From the NCBI GenBank assembly GCA_030448245.1, contig JAUJNH010000003.1, positions 278,479 to 342,478 of the forward strand: a stretch of 64,000 nt of DNA. The letters run 5' to 3'. The stretch comes from Acidimicrobiales bacterium. GTDB lineage: Bacteria > Actinomycetota > Acidimicrobiia > Acidimicrobiales > JAUJNH01. Of the stretch, positions 18,143 through 26,334 are shown in pieces. The notes under the pieces are model-generated. The model searched no databases. It had not been told where the DNA came from and saw nothing but the letters and a program-made list of their open reading frames with translations. The translations under genes were made by a program, and so were the position numbers. How positions within the stretch are numbered: position 1 is the stretch's first letter; every line of letters starts with the position of its first letter.

Positions 18143-19417
18143 GTGAACGCCTCGACCAAGCTCTTCTCGGCCGGGGCCGTGGGAGCCCTCGCCACTGCGA
18201 ACGCCCTCCGGCCCGTCGAGCGGGGCCTGCTGTCGTTCCCCTCGTTCGCCGCCGGCGCGGTGACCTCGGAGATCCCCCTCGTCCACGCCGCGGGCCACGG
18301 CGCGGCGGCCGCCGGCCTGGCGGCCTGGGGCGGGCTCCGGACCCGCCGGGGCCGGATCGGCCTCGGTCTCACCGGCGCCGCCTGCGCCGGCGCGCTGGCC
18401 CTGCACCGTGAGGCGCAAGCCGCCGGCTCGCAGCTGGAACAGGCCCTGGTCGACGCGCTGGGAGCCGACTACCGCAGCGGGATCGTGCTCCCCCCGCACC
18501 CGGAGGACGGCCGCGAGAAGGTCAGCCGGGTGCCGGTCTTGGTGGCCACCTTCTCCTCGCGCCGGCGGTACCTGCGCGACGAGGACGTTCCCTTCGGCCC
18601 CTTCGGCCGGCGCAACCAGCTCGACGTGTGGGCCCGCCCCGACCTGCCCACCGACACCGTGGCGCCCGTGGTGCTGCAGGTGCACGGCGGGGCGTGGGTG
18701 TGGGGCGGCAAGACCGGCCAGGCCTACCCGCTGCTGTCCCACCTGGTCGAGCGGGGCTGGATCTGCGTGGCCGTGAACTACCGCCTGTCCCCCCGCTCCA
18801 CCTGGCCCGACCAGCTGGTCGACGTGAAGCGGGCGCTGGCCTGGGTGAAGGACAACATCGGCGGCTACGGCGGTGATCCCGGGTTCGTGGCCGTCACCGG
18901 CGGCTCGGCCGGTGGCCACCTCAGCTCGCTCGTGGCCCTCACGGCCGGCGACCCCGCCTTCCAGCCGGGCTTCGAGGACGTCGACACGGCGGTGCAGGCC
19001 GCTGTCCCCTTCTACGGCGTCTACGACTGGACCGGCAGCCACCCAGGCCACCCGGGCATGGTCCCCTTCCTCCAGCGAGACGTCGTGAAGCGGGCTCTCG
19101 GCGACCATCCGGAGGCCTTCGCGCAGGCATCGCCGATCGAGCGGGTGCACGCCGGCGCACCGCCCTTCTTCCTCCTCCACGGCGACCGCGACGTGCTGGT
19201 CCCCGTCGAGCAGGCCCGAGCCTTCGCCGGCCGGCTGCGGGCGGTGTCGCGGGCGCCGGTCGCCTACGCCGAGCTGCACGGCGCCCACCACGCCTTCGAC
19301 GTCCTGTCGTCGACCAGGACGGCCCACGCCGTGCAGGCGGTCGAGCGCTTCCTGGGAGCTGCCTACGGCCGCCACCTCGCCGGACGCGTCAGGGGGGCGC
19401 CCACGGCGCCCCCCTGA
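18143..19417 (+). CDS. Membrane-associated alpha/beta hydrolase (carboxylesterase/BD-FAE type)
   Basis: GTG 18143, 424 residues. About 100 N-terminal residues contain hydrophobic segments (GAVGALATANAL, AAGLAAWGGL, GLGLTGAACAGALALH). The hydrolase domain follows, with oxyanion motif LQVHGGAWVWGGK, nucleophile elbow VTGGSAGGHLSSL, acid in LLHGDRDVLVPV and His in LHGAHHAFDVL. The HGG and GxSxG layout is that of the hormone-sensitive-lipase/carboxylesterase group, like the mycobacterial LipN/LipW-type esterases. Substrate unknown. The last codons and stop lie inside a perfect terminator hairpin. Confidence 0.85.
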   Translation: MNASTKLFSAGAVGALATANALRPVERGLLSFPSFAAGAVTSEIPLVHAAGHGAAAAGLAAWGGLRTRRGRIGLGLTGAACAGALALHREAQAAGSQLEQALVDALGADYRSGIVLPPHPEDGREKVSRVPVLVATFSSRRRYLRDEDVPFGPFGRRNQLDVWARPDLPTDTVAPVVLQVHGGAWVWGGKTGQAYPLLSHLVERGWICVAVNYRLSPRSTWPDQLVDVKRALAWVKDNIGGYGGDPGFVAVTGGSAGGHLSSLVALTAGDPAFQPGFEDVDTAVQAAVPFYGVYDWTGSHPGHPGMVPFLQRDVVKRALGDHPEAFAQASPIERVHAGAPPFFLLHGDRDVLVPVEQARAFAGRLRAVSRAPVAYAELHGAHHAFDVLSSTRTAHAVQAVERFLGAAYGRHLAGRVRGAPTAPP

Positions 19418-19419
19418 CG
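19387..19419. terminator. Perfect 15-bp stem-loop at convergent gene ends
   Basis: Left arm 19387-19401, loop CAC, right arm 19405-19419; the arms CGTCAGGGGGGCGCC and GGCGCCCCCCTGACG are perfectly complementary. The stop codon of the esterase (19415-19417) is inside the right arm. It lies between convergent genes and lacks a T-run, so it is best read as a bidirectional or Rho-assisted terminator. Confidence 0.75.
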
Positions 19420-19435
19420 AGATGGTGCGACTGGA

Positions 19436-19732
19436 TCAGGCGTAGCCGCGAGTCCTGCGACCCCGGCGGCCGCTGACGGCCCGCCACACCAGGAGGGCGA
19501 TCACGGCGCCGATCAGCGAGCCGATGAACTGGGCCGGCTGGAACGCACCCTCGGCCGCGTCCTTCTTGAACAGGATGTAGCCCAGGAAGCCGCCGATGAA
19601 GGAGCCGACGATCCCCAGGGCCGCGGTGCCCAGCAGGCCCATGGGGTCCCGGCCCGGGACGATCAGTCGGGCGATCGCACCAACGATCAGACCCACGACG
19701 AACAGGACGATCAAAAACCAGACCAGATCCAC
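19436..19732 (-). CDS. GlsB/YeaQ/YmgE-family stress membrane protein
   Basis: 98 residues with three hydrophobic helices: LVWFLIVLFVVGLIVGAIARL, GLLGTAALGIVGSFIGGFLG and FIGSLIGAVIALLVW. The GxxGARLIVPGRDPMGLLGT core with a Gly-rich second helix is the transglycosylase-associated protein family (GlsB/YeaQ), small inner-membrane proteins induced by general or acid stress in many bacteria. The basic tail (GRRGRRTRGYA) is cytoplasmic or periplasmic. Convergent with the esterase gene. Confidence 0.9.
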   Translation of the reverse strand: MDLVWFLIVLFVVGLIVGAIARLIVPGRDPMGLLGTAALGIVGSFIGGFLGYILFKKDAAEGAFQPAQFIGSLIGAVIALLVWRAVSGRRGRRTRGYA

Positions 19733-19869
19733 GGAACTCCTCCTCTGCTTGGCGTGCTTGTGCTCCTCTTCTTCCCGTGAGGAGCCCGGCTCGAACCACG
19801 CCCAACGCGAACCGAGCGAACGGGACAGCCCGGCCAGCGGGAGCGCCTCCCCAGCGGCAGGCTAGGCAC

Positions 19870-20508
19870 GTGCACGACCCCGCGGCGTCGACCGGCGAGC
19901 TCCCCCGCCCGCTCGATCCCACCGTGGCCGTGCCCGTCGTCCCGCTGCCCCCCAGGCCCCGGGTGGCCCCGACCGCGGCACGCCGTGCCCGGCCGCCCGC
20001 TCGCCGATGGCGCACGTGGTGGCTCGTGGCCGGGCTGGTCGGCCTCGTCCTCGGCGTCGCCGGCTGGCGACTGGTCGCGGGCCCCCACGAGCAGCGCGGA
20101 GCGTGGGGCGGGCACGAGAACGGCCGCATCCCGGCCGCCGAGCTCTGCCCGCTGGCCGGCGCCCCCGCCCACCGGCTCCGCTGCGACGCCGCCGAGGCCT
20201 ACGGGAAGATGGCGGTGGCCTACCGGGCCCGGTTCCGAACCCGCCTGTGCATCACCGACTCGTACCGGCCCTACGAGGCCCAGGTGGCGGCGCAGCGCGA
20301 GAAGCCGGACCTCGCCGCCAAGCCCGGCACCAGCAACCACGGTTGGGCTCTGGCCATCGACCTCTGCGGCGGCGCCAACGACTTCGGCACCCGCCAGCAC
20401 CGCTGGCTCCAGGCCAACGCCCTTGGCTTCGGCTGGCGCCAGCCCCCCTGGGCCACCAAGGCCGGCGACCGCCCCGAGCCCTGGCACCGGGAGTTCGGCA
20501 AGCTGTAG
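19870..20508 (+). CDS. Membrane-anchored D-Ala-D-Ala carboxypeptidase-like protein (peptidase M15, VanY type)
   Basis: GTG 19870, 212 residues. A Pro/Arg-rich cytoplasmic N-terminus, one transmembrane helix (TWWLVAGLVGLVLGVAGWRL) and an extracytoplasmic VanY domain. The signatures are ITDSYRPYEAQV, KPGTSNHGWALAIDLCGG (zinc ligands His and Asp) and EPWHREF (third ligand His with catalytic Glu nearby). Two Cys in CPLAGAPAHRLRC may form a disulfide. It probably trims peptidoglycan stem peptides or acts as an LD/DD-peptidase. Alone on the plus strand, followed by a dispersed repeat. Confidence 0.87.
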   Translation: MHDPAASTGELPRPLDPTVAVPVVPLPPRPRVAPTAARRARPPARRWRTWWLVAGLVGLVLGVAGWRLVAGPHEQRGAWGGHENGRIPAAELCPLAGAPAHRLRCDAAEAYGKMAVAYRARFRTRLCITDSYRPYEAQVAAQREKPDLAAKPGTSNHGWALAIDLCGGANDFGTRQHRWLQANALGFGWRQPPWATKAGDRPEPWHREFGKL

Positions 20509-20531
20509 TTGCCGCCGGCGCACGGGGAACA

Positions 20532-20560
20532 CCGCGAGCGCAGCGAGCGAGCCGGCGAGG
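20532..20560 (+). repeat. Dispersed GC-rich repeat, copy 1
   Basis: 29 bases beginning CCGCGAGCGCAGCGAGCGAG are identical, in inverted orientation, to 36333-36361. About 40-75 bases beyond the core, both copies also share a GAGGAGGCGAGCC/CAGGCGAGCCGGGGG-like stretch. It fills the 169-bp gap after the M15 peptidase gene. Confidence 0.75.
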
Positions 20561-20677
20561 CGGCCCCGACGCCTGGCTGGACCGACGAGTGGAGGAGGCG
20601 AGCCGCAGGCGAGCCGGGGGAAGGAGGATCCAAGCCTGGTGGTGAAGGGCCCGCCGACGCACCGGCGGGGAACACCC

Positions 20678-21418
20678 CTACATGGCGTCGGCGAGGAACT
20701 CCTCGATGACGGCGGGCCAGGCCTTCACGTCGGACAGGTCGCGGGCGATCCGCAGGTCCGACTGGAGCATGGCATCGGCCAGCGCCTGCGCCGTGGCCAC
20801 CGGGCGGGCGGGATCGCCCTCCCACGCCAGGAGCAGGGTTGGGACGATGATCGAGCGCACCTCGTCGGGCCGGGGGAGATCGGAGCGGGCGGCGGCCCGC
20901 AGCACCGGCGCCAGCAGCTTCGGGTCCATGGTCTGGAGGTGGCGGGCGTCGACCTCCCGAGCATCGGGTCGGACCTGGGCCAGGAGCGGCGACAGCGGCC
21001 GCCGCCGCACCTCCTCGGCCAGGCGCCTCGCCGGGCTCGTCTCCGCCAGGTCGGCGTCGGCCTCGTAGGTCGCCGAAGCTGACGCCCGGCCGTCCCAGGC
21101 CGCCGGCGGCAGGACCAGCACCAGGGCGGCAACCCGCCGAGGAGCCCGCAGTGCTGCGTAGAGCGCAGTGGCCACCCCCATCCCGGTGCCGCCAGCCACG
21201 AACGTGCCCTCATGAGCGCGGAGCATGTCGTCGACCATGGCCGACCAGCGGTAGGTCCGCTCCTCGTAGCCGCCGATGCTGCTGCCGTGGCCGCGGGCGT
21301 CGTAGCGAACGACCGGCATCACCTCGGTCAGCGCCGAGCTCGGCAGGAACCCCAGCTCATCCTCGTGAGCGACCGAGCTGCACAGGTCGTGCGCCCAGAC
21401 GAGGGGGTACTCCTCCAC
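20678..21418 (-). CDS. Alpha/beta-fold hydrolase-like protein with degenerate nucleophile
   Basis: 246 residues. The fold is recognisable: VVRYDARGHGSSIGGYEE (oxyanion-side HGSS strand), then the elbow FVAGGTGMGVATALYAALR, cap region and IVPTLLLAWEGDPARPV (acid strand). The usual G-H-S-M-G-G elbow reads G-G-T-G-M-G, so the nucleophile Ser is missing (Thr or Gly instead), and no clear catalytic His is seen near the C-terminus. It may be a non-catalytic fold or use Thr. It starts 9 bp after hypC in the same direction, so it probably belongs with hydrogenase maturation genes. Confidence 0.7.
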   Translation of the reverse strand: MEEYPLVWAHDLCSSVAHEDELGFLPSSALTEVMPVVRYDARGHGSSIGGYEERTYRWSAMVDDMLRAHEGTFVAGGTGMGVATALYAALRAPRRVAALVLVLPPAAWDGRASASATYEADADLAETSPARRLAEEVRRRPLSPLLAQVRPDAREVDARHLQTMDPKLLAPVLRAAARSDLPRPDEVRSIIVPTLLLAWEGDPARPVATAQALADAMLQSDLRIARDLSDVKAWPAVIEEFLADAM

Positions 21419-21426
21419 GACCGAAC

Positions 21427-21708
21427 TCAGATCGGACGGGTCTCGACGAAGCTCTCCAGCTCCTCGTCGAAGAGGCTTCCCATCTCCTTGATGTAGCCGA
21501 GGTGGCGGTTGGCCTCCTCCTCGTCGATCTTCTCCATGGCGAAGCCGACGTGGACCAGCACCCAGTCGCCGACGTCGATGCGCAGCTTCGCGTCGCTCAT
21601 CAGCAAGCCGACGTTCACCTCACGCCGCACGCCGTCGACCGAGACCGTTGCCCGATGCTGGGCGGGGTCGATGATCTCCACGATCTGTCCCGGGATCCCC
21701 AAGCACAT
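21427..21708 (-). CDS. hypC: Hydrogenase maturation chaperone HypC/HybG
   Basis: 93 residues, ATG preceded by GGAGG at seven bases. It starts MCLGIPGQIVEI; the Cys after Met is the residue that binds the Fe(CN)2CO unit with HypD and hands it to the hydrogenase large subunit precursor. The following VSVDGVRREVNVGLL and VGDWVLVHVGFAMEKID are family-typical. It is the only hyp gene visible: HypA, B, D, E and F must be elsewhere. It lies 18.6 kb from hhyL in the same strand orientation, with the intervening genes plausibly part of the same functional island. Confidence 0.95.
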   Translation of the reverse strand: MCLGIPGQIVEIIDPAQHRATVSVDGVRREVNVGLLMSDAKLRIDVGDWVLVHVGFAMEKIDEEEANRHLGYIKEMGSLFDEELESFVETRPI

Positions 21709-21828
21709 GGCACAGCCTCCAAAGGTTCACGACGGTGACGGAACCGTCCGTCCGGGAAGGAGGCTACAGCCAGGCCGCCGATTACACCTGACGTGGCCGA
21801 AACCGCCCGGCTCGCCGTCCACGAACGG

Positions 21829-23412
21829 TCACCCGTCGTCGGACCCGGCTTCTGCCGCGTCCGGGGTCGCCCGCACGGGCCTCGGCATCCGGGACCTCGT
21901 CGTCACCACCGGCCGCTCCGACCGTGCCGTCCTGGCGACCCGGCCAGCCCTCGGCGACGTGGTGGCCGGCCGCGGGCTCTCCTCCGGCGTGGCTGCCGGC
22001 TCGTCCACCACCGGCGCGACCTCAGGCCCGGACCCACCGTCGGCTGCGTCGGTCGCCCTGGAGACGGGCTCAGGCGCAGTCGGGGGAGCCAGAGCGGGCT
22101 CGCCCGACTCGACCACCGGTACCGCAGCGAGACCGGCTGACTCGATCACCGGCGCCGCCCGAGGTGCCGCAGCGGGACCGGCTGACTCGACCACCGGCGC
22201 CGCCGGAGGTGCCGCAGCGGGCTCGTCCGGCTCAACCACCGGCACGGCAGGGACCGGTCGCATCCTGGCCCTCTTCGACGTGCCCACCTTCGCCGCGGCG
22301 CCTCCCCTGCGGGGCTGTGTGGCTGCCGCCGCCGGGGTCGGTGGGACTACCGGCACCGCCTCCGCCGGCACGGGCGCGACCGCGTCGACCGCGTTCACCT
22401 CGGCGCCCGTGGCTGCCTCCGCAGGCCTCGCTCGCCCGGCGGTACCCGATCGCTTCACCGCCCTGCTCCCGACCACCGGTGACGCACCCGCCGTGGCCGC
22501 CTTCCCGGCCTTCGCCGTCGGCGCCCCTGCTCGACCTCCCGTTCTGGTCCCCGCTGCCTTCGCCGTGACCAGTGCCTTCTTCGGTGCGGCCGCCTTGGCC
22601 CTCGCCGTGCCCTTGGCCCCCTTGGCCGCCTTGGTCGCGGCGACCGCCGTGGCCGCCGCAGCCGCCGTGGCCGCGGCGGCCGTCGCCGCCTTTGTGCCCT
22701 TCGCCTTGGCCGCCTTGGCCGCGGTCGCCTTGGTCGCCTTCGCCGCCTTGGTCGACCGGGGTTCCGAGGTCTTGACGGCCTTGGCTGCCTTGCCCGCCTT
22801 GGCCGGCCCCTTCACCACCTTCCTCGGCGCGCGGGCGGGCCGCGCCGGGGCGATCGCCGCCACCTCCTCGTCGGCGGCGGCGGCGTCCGCACCAGCCCCG
22901 AGCTCGCCGACGGTGACCGGCTCGGTGACCTCGGCCTCGCGTGCCCGCCGTTCCCGGGCCTCTGCCGCAGCGCGCTCCTCGGCGGCCCGCCGCTCCCGGG
23001 CGGCCGCTTCCCGAGCGGCATCAATTCGCTGCCGCTCCTCCCAGCGCTCGTCGTCGTCGTCCCGACGCCCCGCCAACGCCATCTCGAGCCGATCCGGGGG
23101 GGCCAGGACGGCGCCCATCCCGACGAGCAGGGCAAGGCCGCCGACCCCGAGGAGGACCAGCCGCCGCCCTGACGCCGCATCAGCGCACAGCTGGTCGGCG
23201 TTGACGGCGATCCTGGGGGACAGCCGTGGATCCAGGCGGGGCTCACCTCCCCGCAGCAACGCGTCGCACTTGAGGTCAGCGATCGAGTTGACCGGCAGCA
23301 GGCCGAGCCCCAGGACCAGGAGCAGGTCGAAGGCCAGCACGAGGGGGAGCAGCAGGACGATCCGGCGAGCGGGAGAAGCAGCCATCCACCGATCCATCCT
23401 GGCTCTGGCCAT
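21829..23412 (-). CDS. Membrane protein with histone H1-like Lys/Ala-rich tail
   Basis: ATG 23412 with GAGGGGGCAGGG upstream, 527 residues. Two transmembrane helices (about residues 17-40, LLLPLVLAFDLLLVLGLGLLP, and 88-106, LVLLGVGGLALLVGMGAVL) enclose a ~45-residue outer loop with two Cys. After an Arg/Glu-rich coiled-coil stretch (EERQRIDAAREAAARERRAA) comes a long tail rich in TKAAKATKATAAKAAKA repeats, then Pro/Val/Glu repeats (PVVESAGPAAAP). Such AKA-type tails bind nucleic acid in histone H1-like proteins. Here the tail would be cytoplasmic and membrane-tethered. No family assigned. Its neighbours are hypC and a CooC-type ATPase. Confidence 0.65.
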   Translation of the reverse strand: MARARMDRWMAASPARRIVLLLPLVLAFDLLLVLGLGLLPVNSIADLKCDALLRGGEPRLDPRLSPRIAVNADQLCADAASGRRLVLLGVGGLALLVGMGAVLAPPDRLEMALAGRRDDDDERWEERQRIDAAREAAARERRAAEERAAAEARERRAREAEVTEPVTVGELGAGADAAAADEEVAAIAPARPARAPRKVVKGPAKAGKAAKAVKTSEPRSTKAAKATKATAAKAAKAKGTKAATAAAATAAAAATAVAATKAAKGAKGTARAKAAAPKKALVTAKAAGTRTGGRAGAPTAKAGKAATAGASPVVGSRAVKRSGTAGRARPAEAATGAEVNAVDAVAPVPAEAVPVVPPTPAAAATQPRRGGAAAKVGTSKRARMRPVPAVPVVEPDEPAAAPPAAPVVESAGPAAAPRAAPVIESAGLAAVPVVESGEPALAPPTAPEPVSRATDAADGGSGPEVAPVVDEPAATPEESPRPATTSPRAGRVARTARSERPVVTTRSRMPRPVRATPDAAEAGSDDG

Positions 23413-23633
23413 CCCTGCCCCCTCGTAGGAAAACGGTCGTCCCGGCGCACGATCCTCGTGGCCGGCTCCCCTGCACTGCTGGTCGTAGCACACCGCTCCG
23501 GCCGGGTCGAAGACGGATAGCATTCGGACCCTCGCGGAAACAGCCAGGCTAGGGCTTTGCCCCCCTCGCCGCCCCGTCCCTCTCACTGGAAGGCCCACCG
23601 CATGCTTGCCCCCACCTCGCAGGTGACCCGGCC

Positions 23634-24401
23634 ATGACCCTCCTGCGCGTCGCCTTTGTCGGGAAAGGCGGCGTCGGGAAGTCCGCCGTCGCCGGCACGT
23701 TCGCCCGCACGCTGGCCCGGCAGGGCAACCCCGTGCTGGCCCTCGACTCCGACCCCATGCCTGGCCTCGCCTTCTCCCTGGGCATCGAGCGCACCGACGT
23801 CGGGATTCCGGACGACGCGGTCCGAGAGCGGGCCAAGGGCGAGGAAGGGCCCCGCTTCCGGTTGCGCGAGGGCCTCAGCGCCGTCGAGGCGGTCGAGAGC
23901 TACTCGGTCGAAGGTCCCGACGGGGTCCGCTTCCTGCAGTTCGCCAAGCTGCGGGGCCAGCTGAGCGCCACGATCAAGTCACAGATGGCGTTCCGGCAGA
24001 TCCTCGAGCACCTGCCCGAGGATCGGTGGGCGCTGGTGGGCGACCTGCCGGGGGGGATGCGCCAGCCCTTCTTCGGGTGGGGCGACTACGCCCACACGAT
24101 CTTCGTCGTCGTCGAGCCGACGGTGAAGTCGATGCGGGCCGGTCGGCGCCTCGCCCGGCTGGCCCTGACGGAGAAGCCACCGGCCTCGATCGTCGTCGTC
24201 GCCAACAAGGTGCGCGAGGACGGTGACGCGGCCCGGATCGAAGCGGCCACCGGGCTGCCCGTGGTGGCCTCGGTGCCGTGGGACGAGGCGCTGGCCGACG
24301 CCGAGCAGGCCGGGCTGGCACCGATCGACGCCGCGCCCGAGTCGCCCTCGGTGAAAGCCGTCGCCGCCCTCGTCGACCAGGTGATGGCTACCGCCGGTTG
24401 A
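23634..24401 (+). CDS. CooC/MinD-type P-loop ATPase lacking the CxC motif
   Basis: 255 residues, ATG 23634. Deviant Walker A FVGKGGVGKSAVAGTFA with signature Lys, then VLALDSDPMPGLAFSLG (switch I), GDLPGGMRQPFFGWGDYA and VVVANKVREDGDAAR. The SIMIBI-class dimeric ATPases of this group insert nickel (CooC) or position proteins. Unlike its two paralogues in the window, it has no Cys-x-Cys pair (KLRGQLSATIK occupies that place). It is the only plus-strand gene between 20.5 and 29.3 kb and is divergent from the Lys/Ala-rich membrane protein gene (221-bp gap, nothing else seen). Confidence 0.8.
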   Translation: MTLLRVAFVGKGGVGKSAVAGTFARTLARQGNPVLALDSDPMPGLAFSLGIERTDVGIPDDAVRERAKGEEGPRFRLREGLSAVEAVESYSVEGPDGVRFLQFAKLRGQLSATIKSQMAFRQILEHLPEDRWALVGDLPGGMRQPFFGWGDYAHTIFVVVEPTVKSMRAGRRLARLALTEKPPASIVVVANKVREDGDAARIEAATGLPVVASVPWDEALADAEQAGLAPIDAAPESPSVKAVAALVDQVMATAG

Positions 24402-24453
24402 GGCGACGCGAGGCCTGGCCGGCGGTTCGCCGGAACCGGGCCTGCCCGCTGGA

Positions 24454-26334
24454 TCAGGAGCCGCCTCGTCGGCGCGTCGACACCGCGGCCCTGGCTCGCG
24501 TGCCCACCCTGGACGCCTTGACCGCAGTCGCCGGCGGCGTGTCGGGCGGTGCGGGCTGAACGTCCTCGGCAGCCGGCGGGGCCGGTGCCACCACCTCGGG
24601 CTCGGTCCTCCCGCGCCTCGTGCCCACCCTCGACGCCTTGGCCGCGATCACCGGTGGCGTGTCCAGCATGGCGGGCCGGACGTCCTCGGCGGGCTGGGCC
24701 GGTGCCACCACGTCGCGCCCGGTCGTCCCGCTCCTCGTGCCCACCCCTCGAGTCCCTCCTGCCCTGGTCCCGGCACGCTTGGTCCCGGCGGCCGTGGCCC
24801 CGGGAGCTTTCGTGGCCGCAGCTCCGGTTGCCGCAGCCTTGGCGGCCGCACCCTTGGTCTCCGCACCTTTGGAAGCCGACGGGGCCTTGGCGGCCGCACC
24901 CTTGGAGGCCGACCCGGCCTTGGTCGCCGCACCCTTGGAGGCCGACGCGGCGGTCTTGGCGGCCGCACCCTTGGAGGCCGACGGGGCCTTGGCGGCCGCG
25001 CCCTTGGAGGCCGACGCGGCCTTGGCGGCCGCACCCTTGGTGGCCGACGCGGCCTTGGCGGCCGCACGCTTGGTCGCCGCGGCTTTGACCCCACCGCCCT
25101 CGGCCACTCTGCCCGGGCGGGCCCGCCCCTTCGCCGCCGCGCCCTTCGCCGCCGCGCCCTTCGCCGCCGCTCCCTTCGGCCCAGCCTTGATCTCGGCGGC
25201 CTCGCCCGGCGCCGCCGCGAGCCGTGCCGGCCCCGCCGGGGCGGCGTCGGTTCCCGCCTCCGCGGCCTCGGCCGCAGCGCTGCGAGCCCGTCTGGTCCCG
25301 GCCGCCTTCGACGCTCCCGGCCTGGTCCTGGTCCCCGCCCGCCGCGTGCCGGCCGCCGGCTCGGACGCGGGCTCTGTGGGGTCGGCATCGGGCACCTCGG
25401 TCCGGACCCGCTTCCGTGCCGCCACGGACTTGACCACCGGCCTTGACGAAGCCGGGTCGGCAGGCTCGGTCACCTTCTTCCTGGCGACCGCCCGCTTGGT
25501 GAGCGCCTTCTTCGGCGCCGGTGCCTGGGCCTCTCCCTCCGGGTCCGCCGACGGTGCGCCCGCGGCCCCCCTCCTGGATGGCCCCCCGGTCACCGGCTCG
25601 GTGTCGCTCGCCTCAGGAGAGGCGGTCTCCGACGCTTGCTGCCGGTTCAGCGGTGGCGGTGTAACGGGCTGCATCACCAGCGACTTCGCCGACAGGCCGG
25701 GGGAGAGGGGCGGAAATGGGGCCCGCTTCTGCGGCTGGGGCGCGTCCGGGGACGCCGCCTCCCGGGCGGCTGCGAGCTCGGCGTCGTTCTGGGCGCGGGC
25801 CTTCTGGCGCTCGAGGAACTGGGCTATCGCCCGGTCCCGGGCGCGCTCCGCCTCGGTGGCGGTGACGCCGGCCAGCGACCCGATCGGCTGGCGGACGTTG
25901 GCTCGCTCGGCCAGCTGCTGCAGGGCGATGGCCGTGGCGTCGTAGTCGAGGGGGATGCCCAGCAGCTGGACGCGGCCGTCCTGGGCGTCAGAACCGTCGT
26001 CCTCGTCCCACTCCTCCTCCTCCCACTCGCCGTCCTCCCACTCGTCCTCGACCTCCGCGTCCTCCCCACCGTCCACAGGGTCGGGCTCGCGGCCGGACGG
26101 TGGCTCCGGGCGTGACACCGGCCCCCGCGAACGCCATGCCGGCTCGGCCTCGGGCTCGGGCCGGCTCGCCGGTGGCGCGCTCGCACCCCAGGCCGGCGGC
26201 GCGCTGGCACCCGAGGCCGGCCGGCTCCCACGCGAGCCACCCGACGGGCGGGGCCCACTCGTTTGGCGCTGGAGCTCGGCCATGGCCTCGCGCTCGAGCC
26301 GGGCTCGTTCCTCGTCGTTGGTACGACGCTTCAT
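24454..26334 (-). CDS. Low-complexity acidic/Lys-Ala repeat protein, histone-like tail
   Basis: ATG 26334 overlaps the upstream stop (ATGA), 626 residues, no membrane helix. N-terminal Arg/Glu-rich segment (RRTNDEERARLEREAMAEL), an acidic stretch (about residues 95-125, EVEDEWEDGEWEEEEWDEDD), a short folded-looking part (VQLLGIPLDYDATAIALQQL, SLAGVTATEAERARDRAIAQF) and a long basic tail. The tail has eight or more near-repeats of SASKGAAAKA and a ~36-residue unit repeated twice at the end (VVAPA...VKASRVGTR). The composition is that of H1-like/AlgP-like proteins. Function unknown. Position in the hydrogenase island and coupling to the next gene suggest a scaffold or nucleic-acid-binding role (inference). 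Confidence 0.65.
   Translation of the reverse strand: MKRRTNDEERARLEREAMAELQRQTSGPRPSGGSRGSRPASGASAPPAWGASAPPASRPEPEAEPAWRSRGPVSRPEPPSGREPDPVDGGEDAEVEDEWEDGEWEEEEWDEDDGSDAQDGRVQLLGIPLDYDATAIALQQLAERANVRQPIGSLAGVTATEAERARDRAIAQFLERQKARAQNDAELAAAREAASPDAPQPQKRAPFPPLSPGLSAKSLVMQPVTPPPLNRQQASETASPEASDTEPVTGGPSRRGAAGAPSADPEGEAQAPAPKKALTKRAVARKKVTEPADPASSRPVVKSVAARKRVRTEVPDADPTEPASEPAAGTRRAGTRTRPGASKAAGTRRARSAAAEAAEAGTDAAPAGPARLAAAPGEAAEIKAGPKGAAAKGAAAKGAAAKGRARPGRVAEGGGVKAAATKRAAAKAASATKGAAAKAASASKGAAAKAPSASKGAAAKTAASASKGAATKAGSASKGAAAKAPSASKGAETKGAAAKAAATGAAATKAPGATAAGTKRAGTRAGGTRGVGTRSGTTGRDVVAPAQPAEDVRPAMLDTPPVIAAKASRVGTRRGRTEPEVVAPAPPAAEDVQPAPPDTPPATAVKASRVGTRARAAVSTRRRGGS

Noticed and set aside
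20509..20709. Short plus-strand frame in the gap after the M15 peptidase
   Set aside because: It coincides with the dispersed repeat and is composed of Arg/Glu/Gly/Pro only.
24800..25100. CRISPR-like regular repeats of about 30-36 bp
   Set aside because: They are in frame and encode the SASKGAAAK repeats of the histone-like tail; no spacers or cas genes.
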